A DNA stretch of 34,259 bases from an uncultured Gammaproteobacteria bacterium (GCA_947259885.1 CAMYNW010000030.1:1-34259), one strand, 5' to 3'; counted from the first letter of the stretch, positions 16,685-25,915 are shown. Translations and numbers: made by a program. Notes: a model not told the origin generated them from the sequence alone.

Positions 16685-18160
16685 ATGACCAGCCAAATTC
16701 TTACAATTGATCAGGGTACAACCAGCTCCCGGGCTATTGTTTTCAATTCAGCAGGCGGCATTGTCGCCTCCTCGCAGTATGAGTTTCCCCAGCACTACCC
16801 TGCCGATGGTTGGGTCGAACATGATCCGGAAGACATTTGGCAAACCAGCCTAAGAGCATGCCATGACGTATTGGATCAGTCTGGAAATGGTGTTTCTACC
16901 ATAGGCATTACTAACCAGCGCGAAACCACACTGGTTTGGGATCGAATTACTGGCAAACCAATTCATCATGCCATCGTGTGGCAAGACCGTCGTACTGCGG
17001 ACATCTGCGAACAGATCCGGCTGCACGGAGAGGTAGATAATATCGCGGACCGGACCGGGCTACTGATCGATGCGTATTTCTCCGCTACCAAGATCGCGTG
17101 GATCCTCGACAACACGCCGGGCGCCAGGCAGCGCGCTGAAAACGGTGAACTCGCCTTCGGCACTGTGGATAGTTTTCTGATATGGCGTCTTACTGCAGGT
17201 AAAGTCCACGCTACAGATGCCACCAATGCTAGCCGAACACTGTTGTTTAATATTCGCCACCAATGCTGGGATGGAGAGTTACTGCGCATCTTTAACGTCC
17301 CTATGAGCATGCTGCCCGACGTACTTGATAGCGCGGATGATTTTGGTGTGACGGATTCAGAGATTTTTGGACTGTCGTTACCAATCGAGGGAGTGGTTGG
17401 GGACCAGCAGGGGGCGTTAATTGGTCAGGCGTGCTTTGAGCCCGGCATGGTCAAAAGCACTTATGGAACGGGTTGCTTTATGGTGATGAACACCGGTGAT
17501 ACGCCGGTGAAATCCTCTAACCAGTTGTTGACTACCGTGGGGTACAGATTGAATGGTGAAGTAACCTATGCGCTCGAAGGTTCGATCTTTAATGCCGGCA
17601 CCGCAATACAATGGTTACGAGACGGCATTCATCTAATCGATCATGTGCATGAAGTTGAAGAACTGGTCAGTTCTATAGGAAGCAATGAAGGTGTTTATAT
17701 GGTGCCGGCGTTTACTGGTCTTGGCGCTCCACACTGGGACCCCCACGCCCGGGGCGCTATATTAGGAATCACACGGGACACCGGAATCGCGCACTTGGTC
17801 AGAGCCGCCCTGGAAGCGGTCTGTTACCAGACACGAGAGTTGATTGATGCCATGGTTGCAGACAGCGGCAAATCCATGTCGAGGCTGAGGGTCGACGGTG
17901 GCATGGTCGCCAACAAATGGTTACTGCAATTTCTCGCGGACATACTTTACGTAGAGGTGGAAAAACCAGAAGTGATTGAAACCACTGCACTAGGCGCCGC
18001 CTATCTGGCCGGTTTGAATCATGGCATCTATCAGTCCACCGAAGAAATCGCAGAACTATGGCAGAAGGCGCATCAGTTCACACCCCGCATGGACAGCGCC
18101 CAGCGTCAGCGGCTGACGGCAGAATGGGAGCATGCAATCAACCGGGTCAAGAGTATTTAG
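16685..18160 (+). CDS. glpK: Glycerol kinase
   Basis: A 491-residue FGGY-family kinase that phosphorylates glycerol to sn-glycerol 3-phosphate, trapping it in the cell. The N-terminal nucleotide motif IDQGTTSSRAIVF is followed by the conserved DQQGALIGQACF and STYGTGCF, and the FGGY signature region VPAFTGLGAPHWDPHARG. Length and motifs are normal. The ATG at 16685 aligns with the family start, though no clear ribosome site precedes it. It is divergent from the importer operon and separated from it by the shared control region. Confidence 0.98.
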   Translation: MTSQILTIDQGTTSSRAIVFNSAGGIVASSQYEFPQHYPADGWVEHDPEDIWQTSLRACHDVLDQSGNGVSTIGITNQRETTLVWDRITGKPIHHAIVWQDRRTADICEQIRLHGEVDNIADRTGLLIDAYFSATKIAWILDNTPGARQRAENGELAFGTVDSFLIWRLTAGKVHATDATNASRTLLFNIRHQCWDGELLRIFNVPMSMLPDVLDSADDFGVTDSEIFGLSLPIEGVVGDQQGALIGQACFEPGMVKSTYGTGCFMVMNTGDTPVKSSNQLLTTVGYRLNGEVTYALEGSIFNAGTAIQWLRDGIHLIDHVHEVEELVSSIGSNEGVYMVPAFTGLGAPHWDPHARGAILGITRDTGIAHLVRAALEAVCYQTRELIDAMVADSGKSMSRLRVDGGMVANKWLLQFLADILYVEVEKPEVIETTALGAAYLAGLNHGIYQSTEEIAELWQKAHQFTPRMDSAQRQRLTAEWEHAINRVKSI

Positions 18161-18214
18161 CAAGATCAAGACTATTAGCTGAATCCTGAAACTCTCCTTG
18201 AGCCAAGCTTCATT

Positions 18215-18223
18215 TGCTAGAAT
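18215..18223 (+). promoter_or_regulatory. Candidate extended -10 promoter of the mscS-ldh-MFS-comB unit
   Basis: TGC followed by TAGAAT is an extended -10 element (TGnTANAAT type). No good -35 is present. Transcription would begin near 18230, about 40-58 nt before the possible mscS starts. Confidence 0.4.
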
Positions 18224-18287
18224 GAATGTCTAATTCAAACAACCCTTTTATTTACTGGAGAGCCGTCCTCTGAAAAGTTTTCAATCT

Positions 18288-19595
18288 TTGACTGAGTGGT
18301 TACAGGGTCTCTGGATTCAGTTCTTCCAACCCTGGTCGATCTACCAGCTCGTAATAATCATCCTTGCCTATGGGGTCGCCAGATTGATGGCGCATATGAT
18401 TGAGCCAATCTGTGAGCAAAAAGTACGGATGGTAAAGGGGAAACCGGGGCTGATGCGCTGGTTGGTCGCTCTGCTACGCAATACTCACTGGATTCTGTTC
18501 TTTCTGCTGCTGCTCTCAACGTATCACCTGATGCAGGCGTTGACCTGGCCAAGTCATAGCTACTTCATCGGTATTGTCGCCAAACTCGCCCTTGCCTGGA
18601 TGATCATTTCTGTAATGTCCAAAGCCATCCGCAGCCGCGCACTGGCACGGATCGTTGCCTATTTTTGCTGGGTCTTCGCCGCGTTATGGATGCTCGGACA
18701 AATCGAAAACGTTACCGAGGTAATGGATTCGATCGCTTTTTCCGCTGGAAATTTCAGACTCTCTGTCTTGATATTAACCAAGGGCGTTATCTTGGTCGTT
18801 GGACTGTTATGGCTCGCAGGCATAGTAGGGAAATATCTGGATCGAAAGCTCCAGGAAGTCGAAGATTTGAATCCGTCGCTGCAGGTATTAACCGGCAAGA
18901 TCATCCGGGTTCTTTTGGTAATCATTGCGCTTGTGATGGCACTCTCAAGTATTGGAATTGATCTTACCGCATTAACTTTTTTCTCTGGAGCTCTGGGCGT
19001 AGGAATCGGTTTTGGTCTGCAGAAGGTAATTTCCAATTTCATCTCGGGCATCATCATCCTGCTGGATAAATCGATCAAGCCCGGCGACACCATTTCCCTT
19101 GGTGATACCTTTGGCTGGATACGGGAACTTCGTGCCCGGTTCGTGTCCGTCATCACGCGGGACGGTAAGGAATTCCTGATCCCCAACGAAGACCTGATTA
19201 CCCAGCAGGTGATCAACTGGTCTTTCACAGACAAAATGATTCGCCTTGATGTACCGTTCGGAGTGTCCTACGATAGCGATCCTCACGAAGTCTCGCGAAT
19301 TGCGATCGAGGCCTGCAGTTCAGTCGAACGGATACCCAAAACTCGCGCACCGGTCTGCTGGATGACTGAGTTCGGGGATTCGTCGCTCAATTTTCTGCTG
19401 CGTTTCTGGATCGAGGACCCACAGAATGGGCTGACCAATATTCGTGGTGCAGTCATGCTTGCATTGTGGGATGCATTTAAGGAAAACAACATCGGTATCC
19501 CCTATCCGCATCGGGAGGTCATACTAAAAACCGCCTCATCTCCCACGCCCGCTTTCCAGATCGACACACCAGAGCGAATAAAAAATGGTGAATGA
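18288..19595 (+). CDS. MscS-family mechanosensitive ion channel
   Basis: A 435-residue membrane protein. Several hydrophobic helices (for example WILFFLLLLSTYHLM and LILTKGVILVVGLLWLAG) precede the pore-lining helix FFSGALGVGIGFGLQKVISN, which has the Gly/Ala pattern of MscS TM3. The cytoplasmic beta domain follows (KPGDTISLGDTFGWIRELRA; LIPNEDLITQQVINWS). It should release solutes under membrane tension. The start is uncertain: the TTG at 18288 has no ribosome site, while a CTG at 18270 in the same frame follows GGAG (18257-18260) by 9 nt and would add six residues. It overlaps the next gene by 11 bp. Confidence 0.92.
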   Translation: MTEWLQGLWIQFFQPWSIYQLVIIILAYGVARLMAHMIEPICEQKVRMVKGKPGLMRWLVALLRNTHWILFFLLLLSTYHLMQALTWPSHSYFIGIVAKLALAWMIISVMSKAIRSRALARIVAYFCWVFAALWMLGQIENVTEVMDSIAFSAGNFRLSVLILTKGVILVVGLLWLAGIVGKYLDRKLQEVEDLNPSLQVLTGKIIRVLLVIIALVMALSSIGIDLTALTFFSGALGVGIGFGLQKVISNFISGIIILLDKSIKPGDTISLGDTFGWIRELRARFVSVITRDGKEFLIPNEDLITQQVINWSFTDKMIRLDVPFGVSYDSDPHEVSRIAIEACSSVERIPKTRAPVCWMTEFGDSSLNFLLRFWIEDPQNGLTNIRGAVMLALWDAFKENNIGIPYPHREVILKTASSPTPAFQIDTPERIKNGE

Positions 19596-20616
19596 CCAGG
19601 TAATACTTTCTCTTGCAGAAGTTGAACAGTTGGCCCGCGATGCATTGAGTGCCTGCGGTGCAAGCGGCGAGCAACTAAGCGTTGCCACCCAGTCGGTTGT
19701 GGAAGCTGAATGCGATGGCATCCGCGCGGTTGGTCTGAACTATCTGCCGATTTATTGTGGTCATTTACAGCACAATAAACTGCGTGGAAACGCCGTGCCA
19801 GATCATCACCAGATTGCACCCTCGGCAATTCAGTCCAATGCAGCCAACGGTTTCGCTCATACCGCATATGTTGAGTCTGAAAATGACTTCTATTCGCTCG
19901 CGAGGACCCAGGGAATTGCAGCGCTGACGATCGTCAACAGTTATTCAGCTGGAGTGGTGGGTTGGTTTGTTCAGCGCGTGGCGGAAAACGGTTTGATTGG
20001 CATCGGCTTCGCCAATTCCCCCTCGGCGGTTTCGCCCGCTCCGGGTGCGCAGCCGTTTTTCGGCACCAATCCTATGGCCTTCGCAGTGCCGCGTGACAAT
20101 GCAGCACCGATCGTGGCCGATATGGCAACCAGTCAAGTTGCCTTAGTGACGATCAAACAGCATGCCGCAGCTGGTGAGTCTATCCCACTCGGATGGGGTT
20201 ATGATGCGGAAGGAAATTTGACTGAGGATGCATCGGCGGTAATTGATGGTGGCTCACTGGCACCGGTTGGAGGTTATAAAGGCACACTGCTTGGCATGTT
20301 AGTAGATGTGCTCGCGGGTGCTCTTGCCGGACCCAATTGCTCTTACGCCGCGCCAATGTTTAAGAATAACGAGGGTACATTTCCTGCGGTGGGTCAGTTT
20401 TTTATGGCCATCGCGCCCGATCGGTTTTCCCCAGACCGTGCAGGTCAGTTTTCGTCCAGACTGGAACAGATGTTGCAGGCGCTGGCCGAAGAGCCGGGTG
20501 TCAGACTGCCCGGCGACCGACGGCAATCCTGTCGACAGAAAGCGGAAAAACAGGGCGTGGAGGTTCCCGTCTCTTTGTATGAGAAATTGAAATCGCTCGG
20601 GCAAACAGCAAACTGA
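19585..20616 (+). CDS. Ldh2-family NAD(P)-dependent oxidoreductase, atypical active site
   Basis: A 343-residue member of the malate/L-lactate/sulfolactate dehydrogenase-like (Ldh2) family, which includes ComC, YiaK, AllD and DpkA. Family landmarks are FFGTNPMAFAVP (cofactor region) and DMATSQVA, then GGYKGTLLGMLVDVLAGALA. Near residue 50 most members have Ser-His-Gly followed by an Arg, with the His as proton donor/acceptor. Here the stretch reads IRAVGLNYLP, so the His is Val and the Arg is Tyr. The substrate is therefore uncertain: sulfolactate would suit the ComB-like gene downstream, but this is inference. It starts inside the end of mscS. Confidence 0.85.
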   Translation: MVNDQVILSLAEVEQLARDALSACGASGEQLSVATQSVVEAECDGIRAVGLNYLPIYCGHLQHNKLRGNAVPDHHQIAPSAIQSNAANGFAHTAYVESENDFYSLARTQGIAALTIVNSYSAGVVGWFVQRVAENGLIGIGFANSPSAVSPAPGAQPFFGTNPMAFAVPRDNAAPIVADMATSQVALVTIKQHAAAGESIPLGWGYDAEGNLTEDASAVIDGGSLAPVGGYKGTLLGMLVDVLAGALAGPNCSYAAPMFKNNEGTFPAVGQFFMAIAPDRFSPDRAGQFSSRLEQMLQALAEEPGVRLPGDRRQSCRQKAEKQGVEVPVSLYEKLKSLGQTAN

Positions 20617-20697
20617 TTCGATAAGCACTAAAACAACAAATTTTCATCAACTTAATCTCGACATTTCCAGAACAGAGCCCGCGTAAGAATCCTTTTC

Positions 20698-21897
20698 GTG
20701 CATCGCAACCAAAAACATTTTTTATTTCTAAATGTAGGTCACTTTCTCGACCACTTATTCATGCTGATCTTCGCCTCGGTGGCAGCACTTAGGCTCAACA
20801 GTGAGTGGAACATGAGCTATGCAGAACTGATCCCGTACGCAACCCCAGGATTTGTTGCCTTCGGCCTCGGCGCCATTGTGGCGGGCTGGATCGCCGACAA
20901 ATGGAGCCGCAAAGGCATGATCGTGATCTTCTTTATCGGTATCGGAACCAGCTCGATCCTCGCAAGTTTATCCAGTACCCCTCTGCAGATTGCCGCGAGC
21001 CTGACTCTCATTGGCGTGTTCGCCGCCATCTATCATCCCGTCGGCCTTTCCCTGGTCATTCAGGGGCGCGAAAAAACCGGTTTACCGCTGGCAATCAATG
21101 GTGTGTTCGGCAACATGGGCGTAGCTAGCGCAGCACTATTAACCGGTTTTTTCATTGACAGCTCGAGCTGGAGAATGGCATTCATTATCCCTGGAATTGC
21201 ATCACTGATTCTCGGCATACTTTATCTGTTATTTATACGTGGTGAGCTCGGGATTGAAAGTGATTCAACTACAGGGCCTGCGAGAAAAGCCAAGTCTGCT
21301 CCTAAACCCATCTCTCGCGACAAGCTGATACGCGTTTTTGGCGTCATCTTCTTCACCACCGCGATCGGTGGGCTGATTTTTCAAAGCACAACCTTCGCAC
21401 TTCCCAAAATATTTGATGAACGACTCGGAAGTCTTGCCGGAACCGCAACAATGGTTGGATGGTATGCGTTCCTGGCGTTTTCACTGGCAGCACTAGCGCA
21501 GTTAGTTGTGGGCTACCTGATCGACAATCATTCGGTACGAAATATTTTTGCTACGGTCGCACTTTTGCAGGCAGTATTCTTCCTCATCATGACGCAAATG
21601 AACGGAGTCGCAGCGCTGATTGTTTCGATTGCCTTTATGTTTGTGGTTTTCGGTCAGATTCCCATAAATGATGTGCTGGTTGGCCGCATGGCACGCAGTG
21701 AATGGCGTAGCCGCGCTTTTGCCCTTCGTTACATCATCACTTTCTCAATCATGGCCTCAGCGATACCCCTGATCGGCTGGGTACACGGAGAATGGGGATT
21801 TAACAGACTGTTTATGATTCTCGGCGTCGCGGCGATATTCATTTTTTGCGCCACGCTATTTCTGCCAAAATCAGACGTGGTAACGTCTGCATCGTAA
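20698..21897 (+). CDS. MFS transporter
   Basis: A 399-residue protein with about 12 hydrophobic helices. The loop after TM2 has the MFS motif A form AGWIADKWSRKGM. A charged central loop (about 180-205) divides the two halves. The GTG at 20698 gives a natural N-terminus just before TM1 and no stronger start exists. The gene lies 81 bp after the Ldh2 gene and 35 bp before the comB-like start. I cannot tell the substrate or direction from sequence; context suggests an organic or sulfonated acid. Confidence 0.9.
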   Translation: MHRNQKHFLFLNVGHFLDHLFMLIFASVAALRLNSEWNMSYAELIPYATPGFVAFGLGAIVAGWIADKWSRKGMIVIFFIGIGTSSILASLSSTPLQIAASLTLIGVFAAIYHPVGLSLVIQGREKTGLPLAINGVFGNMGVASAALLTGFFIDSSSWRMAFIIPGIASLILGILYLLFIRGELGIESDSTTGPARKAKSAPKPISRDKLIRVFGVIFFTTAIGGLIFQSTTFALPKIFDERLGSLAGTATMVGWYAFLAFSLAALAQLVVGYLIDNHSVRNIFATVALLQAVFFLIMTQMNGVAALIVSIAFMFVVFGQIPINDVLVGRMARSEWRSRAFALRYIITFSIMASAIPLIGWVHGEWGFNRLFMILGVAAIFIFCATLFLPKSDVVTSAS

Positions 21898-21932
21898 AAG
21901 TAGAACCGTCATTCCGTTCCAGGTGTCAGCCC

Positions 21933-22643
21933 ATGCAGACTCTCCACGTCATCACTAACCAGCAGTATCTTGATCAGCAACGCCTGCCCAATAAAGTAGT
22001 GGTGGTGCTGGATGTTCTGCTCGCAACCACCACAATCGCAATGGCACTGCATCATGGTGCAAGAGAAGTCATCACAGTGCCCGAAGTGGAAGATGCCTAC
22101 GCGTTCCAGGATTCCGAAACGCTCCTTGCAGGAGAGAAGGACGCTGCTATTCCGCCCGGCTTTGAAACCTTTGCCCCTGCGCGGCTATCGCAACACATAA
22201 AGCCGGACGCGCGCCTGGTTCTGGTCTCAACCAACGGCACCGTCGCATTGCACAATGCGAACAAAGCAAGCCACCTGTATACCGGCGCACTGGTAAACGC
22301 CACCGCCCTGACGGATCACCTACTGAAGAATCATTCACACGAGACCATTCTTCTCGTTTGCGCCGCATCACTACATCGATTTAACATTGAAGACTTTATC
22401 GGAGCTGGTGTCCTTGTCGATCAGATGGTGAGCCAGGCCCCCAAACGATTCAACCTGACTGATGCTGCCGTAGCATCAAGAACGCTTGCAACGACTGTCG
22501 ACATCACAAAGATGATGCACGATTCCAGGGTCGGAAGACTCCTTCACTCAATGGATTTGACAGAGGATATCGAGCTTTCGGCAACTTTAGATTGTTTTAA
22601 CGTCGTGCCTAAACAGTTAGAAGACCGGATTATCGCGGTCTAA
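21933..22643 (+). CDS. ComB-like 2-phosphosulfolactate phosphatase family protein (divergent)
   Basis: A 236-residue protein of the ComB family, whose characterised member removes phosphate from 2-phosphosulfolactate in coenzyme M synthesis. Conserved elements are VVVVLDVLLATTTIAMAL near the start, the STNGT loop, LLVCAAS and FIGAGVLVDQM. Several residues differ from the ComB pattern as I remember it: DVLRATTT is DVLLATTT, TNGTRA is TNGTVA, and the GFDLGNSP element is GFETFAPA. Loss of two arginines suggests a different acidic substrate. The ATG at 21933 is chosen because AGGTG lies 7 nt upstream; the frame is open further back but overlaps the MFS gene without similarity. Probably the last gene of the mscS unit. 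Confidence 0.82.
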   Translation: MQTLHVITNQQYLDQQRLPNKVVVVLDVLLATTTIAMALHHGAREVITVPEVEDAYAFQDSETLLAGEKDAAIPPGFETFAPARLSQHIKPDARLVLVSTNGTVALHNANKASHLYTGALVNATALTDHLLKNHSHETILLVCAASLHRFNIEDFIGAGVLVDQMVSQAPKRFNLTDAAVASRTLATTVDITKMMHDSRVGRLLHSMDLTEDIELSATLDCFNVVPKQLEDRIIAV

Positions 22644-22867
22644 TTAATGGGCGCATATTATATCCGTTTCTGATCTTATCCCTGTAAGCAAAAACCGTAA
22701 TATTTTCTGCATGGATTGGCGGCGCCTGTGAAGTTATAAGTGACTAGAGCGACTCATACCTTTCATGCTTTACTATTGTCCGCCTGTATTCAAATCTACA
22801 ATTCTGCACTGATCTCATGCAAAACAATTCTCAAACTCAGCAAACTAGAATCGGTTAATTTTTCATA

Positions 22868-24403
22868 ATGCATATTATACGTCGCCTTGCAATGAGTGGA
22901 CTGATCCTTGGGATTCTGCTGTTAATTATAAATTGGCCGGTTGGAAATGACACCGGTTCAGCACCCATAGAGCAGGGTATCAACAAGAACAGCGTGGCCA
23001 ACGGAGACACCGAAAACAGAAATTCAGTTACAGCACACACTGAGTCGGAATCAGAATCCGGACAAGCCTACGAAGTTGAACTCAACAAGGCATGGATCGG
23101 AGATTTTGACGGTATGGTGGAACGGGGTTTTGTTCGAATATTGGTGGTATACAACAAAATCATGTTCTTTTTCGATCGGGGGCAGCAGCTGGGAACCACA
23201 CCCTTCCTCGCCGCAGAGCTGGAAAAGCTGATCAATGAAAAGCTGAAGAGGAAAACACAAAAAATAAAAGTCATCCTGATCCCTGTTCGCAGAGACCAGC
23301 TTCTTCCCGGATTAATCGAGGGACGCGGTGATATTGCAATTGCAAATCTCACGATTACGCCGGAACGCCAGAAACTTGTCGATTTTGCGGAACCTGTCGT
23401 GTCGGACGTTAAGGAGACGCTCGTAACAGGACCCGCTGCCCCAAAAATAGATTCGATTGATGATCTTTCCGGCAAAACCCTGAAAGTGCGTGAATCAAGC
23501 AGTTATTACGCGTCCCTGTTAGAGCTGAACCAACGCTTCGAGTCTGAGAGCAAAGCTCCTGTAAAAATAGAGTTCGCGCCAGAAAATTTTGAAGATTCTG
23601 ATCTGCTGGAAATGGTCAACGTGGGGCTACTGGAAATGGCAATAGTCGATAGTCATAAAGCCGAGTTCTGGGTCACAGTATTCGATCATTTGACCCACAG
23701 GCCGGATATTTACATTCGTGAAGGTGGTGAAATTGCCGCAGCATTTCGCAAAAATAGCCCCAGGCTTGAAAAAATATATAACCAACTTGTGGAAAAAACG
23801 CGCAAGGGTACTTTGCTCGGAAACATCGCGATCAAACGATATTTGAAAGAAAATAAATGGGCGCGTAATACGCTGAGCGAAAAGGAGCTGAAAAAAGTCG
23901 AGTCAGTGATTGGATTGTTCCAGAAATATGCCGATCAGTATGATTTTGACCACTTGATGACCATCGCACTGGCTTACCAGGAATCACAGCTCGATCACAG
24001 CAAACGCAGCGGCGCCGGGGCCGTCGGCATCATGCAGTTACTGGAAAGCACGGCCAGCGATCCCAATATCGATATTGATGGAATCGAAAAGCTGGAAGCC
24101 AATATTCATGCCGGCACAAAATACCTGCACTTTGTGCACGATCGATACTTCAATGACCCCGCTATCGACCCACTCAACCAGATGTTATTCAGCTTTGCCG
24201 CCTACAACGCTGGCCCCGCACGAATTAAAAAACTACGCACCGAAGCCGCAAGCAATGGTTTCGATCCTAACCTGTGGTTCAACAATGTCGAAGTGATTGC
24301 CGCCAAACGAATCGGCCGGGAGACTGTGCAGTATGTCGCCAATATATATAAATATTATATTGCATATCGCTCGATTCAAACTCGAAAGGGAGCGCTAAAG
24401 TAA
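22868..24403 (+). CDS. mltF: MltF-like membrane-bound lytic transglycosylase
   Basis: A 511-residue envelope enzyme. An N-terminal hydrophobic segment (SGLILGILLLIINWPVG) acts as signal or anchor. Residues of about 80-320 form a family-3 solute-binding domain (RGDIAIANLTITPERQKLVD). Residues of about 350-505 form an SLT (goose lysozyme-like) domain with catalytic Glu372 in AYQESQLD, then AVGIMQL and FAAYNAGPARIKKL. Length and order match E. coli MltF (518 residues), which cleaves peptidoglycan to 1,6-anhydromuropeptides. The ATG at 22868 is taken; the region before it (22644-22867) shows no gene. Confidence 0.92.
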   Translation: MHIIRRLAMSGLILGILLLIINWPVGNDTGSAPIEQGINKNSVANGDTENRNSVTAHTESESESGQAYEVELNKAWIGDFDGMVERGFVRILVVYNKIMFFFDRGQQLGTTPFLAAELEKLINEKLKRKTQKIKVILIPVRRDQLLPGLIEGRGDIAIANLTITPERQKLVDFAEPVVSDVKETLVTGPAAPKIDSIDDLSGKTLKVRESSSYYASLLELNQRFESESKAPVKIEFAPENFEDSDLLEMVNVGLLEMAIVDSHKAEFWVTVFDHLTHRPDIYIREGGEIAAAFRKNSPRLEKIYNQLVEKTRKGTLLGNIAIKRYLKENKWARNTLSEKELKKVESVIGLFQKYADQYDFDHLMTIALAYQESQLDHSKRSGAGAVGIMQLLESTASDPNIDIDGIEKLEANIHAGTKYLHFVHDRYFNDPAIDPLNQMLFSFAAYNAGPARIKKLRTEAASNGFDPNLWFNNVEVIAAKRIGRETVQYVANIYKYYIAYRSIQTRKGALK

Positions 24404-24451
24404 TCGAAGACCCGATCGACCGAAATATAACTTTCAAATCAATTGGAATTC

Positions 24452-25915
24452 TTAAAGCAGCGGGCTCATCAATCGCATGGTATTTTCAAGAAACTTTACA
24501 ATAAATGAACGCTTAGACCATTTTTCAAACTCAAGAGCTTCCGAATTGGCGATATAAGAATTCTGGAGTTCAGAAAGGTTGAGTGCAAATTCCTTATCGT
24601 AGACAAACAACGAAACTTCGTGGTTCAGCCACAGGCTCCGCATATCCAGGTTCACCGTTCCGAACATAGAGATCTCGCCGTCAACGGTAATGGATTTAGT
24701 GTGCAGCAATCCTTCATGATAAAGGTAGATCTCCATACCATTACCCAGCATATCATCTAAATACGAATTGCTTGCGTGCCTAGTCATAAAAGAATCGACT
24801 TTCTTCGGCACGATAATTCGCACCCGAACCCCCCTTCCCACGGCACCACGCAGCGCCCACAACAACGATTCATCTGGAACAAGATAGGGCGTCGTAATGA
24901 TCACCTCCTGCTTGGCGCTGTGTATCAGTGCATGCATCATCTTGAGCAACGCATTCCTTCTTGTTCCGGGCCCAGAGGACACCACCTGTATATCCGCAGA
25001 ACCTTTTGGTTCAGGGAGCGTTATACCAGCTGCCGTGGCAATCTGCGGCGCATCCGACCCAGTCTCGATCACCCAATCGCCAACCATCACAGCAGCCAGA
25101 GGCAGTACCGCGGCTCCCTGCACTCGCACCATAGCATCCACCCATTCACCGAACCCGCCGTCCTGTTTAAAGAATCGAGGATCCACCAAATTCATACTAC
25201 CAGTCCAGGCCGCTTTGCCGTCGATGACCACAATTTTTCGATGAAGGCGTAGGTCGGTTCGTCCGACAAATGAACGAACTGGCCCCACTGGAAACGCCGC
25301 CTCAACTAAAACCCCCGATTCACGTAGCCGTGCTGGTTGATTTCCACTCCACCAGGTACTACCACCGATTGCGTCGACCAGCACGAGGCAATACACGCCT
25401 CTTTCCGCCGCAGCAACCAGGGCATCGATAACCGTATCCGCGGTTCCCCCTTCGTGCCAGATATAGAACTCCATTAACACACTGGTTTGTGCGTGACTGA
25501 TATCGGTCGCAATACCTGAAAGTATTTCCTGGGTATCGGAGACAAGTTCCATTTCGCTTCCCGCGAATACATGCGCCTGCGCAGTATTGAAACCCAGCAC
25601 CCCCATACTTCTGGCTGCCGCTGAGTGTCGATCCCAGTCGACATTATTCAAACCTTGCTTTACGATAATTTGAGAAAGAAGCTTGTAGTCAGTGGTTAAC
25701 TGACCGAGACGCTCCATACGGCGTGGGCTGATTCTTCTCTCACCGATCATGAAGTAAGCGGCAGCGCCAATATAAGGGATCGCTGCAACGATCGTCAGCC
25801 AGGCCAACGCGACTCCCGTCGCTGGCCGATTCATAATGACTCGAATGGAAATTCCTATCACCAGCAACAAATGCGCCTCTGCGAGTAAGACTGCAGGATT
25901 AACGTTAAGTGCCAT
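24452..25915 (-). CDS. cls: Cardiolipin synthase
   Basis: A phospholipase D-superfamily membrane enzyme that joins two phosphatidylglycerol molecules into cardiolipin. Two N-terminal hydrophobic helices are followed by two HKD motifs: LHRKIVVIDGKAAWTGSMN and LHTKSITVDGEISMFGTVN, each with His, Lys and Asp in the H-x-K-x4-D pattern. The layout matches ClsA. The ATG at 25915 gives 487 residues; a TTG three codons earlier (25924) is possible. It converges with the mltF-like gene (48 bp apart) and is divergent from the AsmA gene. Confidence 0.94.
   Translation of the reverse strand: MALNVNPAVLLAEAHLLLVIGISIRVIMNRPATGVALAWLTIVAAIPYIGAAAYFMIGERRISPRRMERLGQLTTDYKLLSQIIVKQGLNNVDWDRHSAAARSMGVLGFNTAQAHVFAGSEMELVSDTQEILSGIATDISHAQTSVLMEFYIWHEGGTADTVIDALVAAAERGVYCLVLVDAIGGSTWWSGNQPARLRESGVLVEAAFPVGPVRSFVGRTDLRLHRKIVVIDGKAAWTGSMNLVDPRFFKQDGGFGEWVDAMVRVQGAAVLPLAAVMVGDWVIETGSDAPQIATAAGITLPEPKGSADIQVVSSGPGTRRNALLKMMHALIHSAKQEVIITTPYLVPDESLLWALRGAVGRGVRVRIIVPKKVDSFMTRHASNSYLDDMLGNGMEIYLYHEGLLHTKSITVDGEISMFGTVNLDMRSLWLNHEVSLFVYDKEFALNLSELQNSYIANSEALEFEKWSKRSFIVKFLENTMRLMSPLL

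Noticed and set aside
18659..19234. 191-codon minus-strand frame inside mscS
   Set aside because: It is the reverse of the conserved MscS pore and beta domains; its product has no domain or hydrophobic pattern that makes sense.
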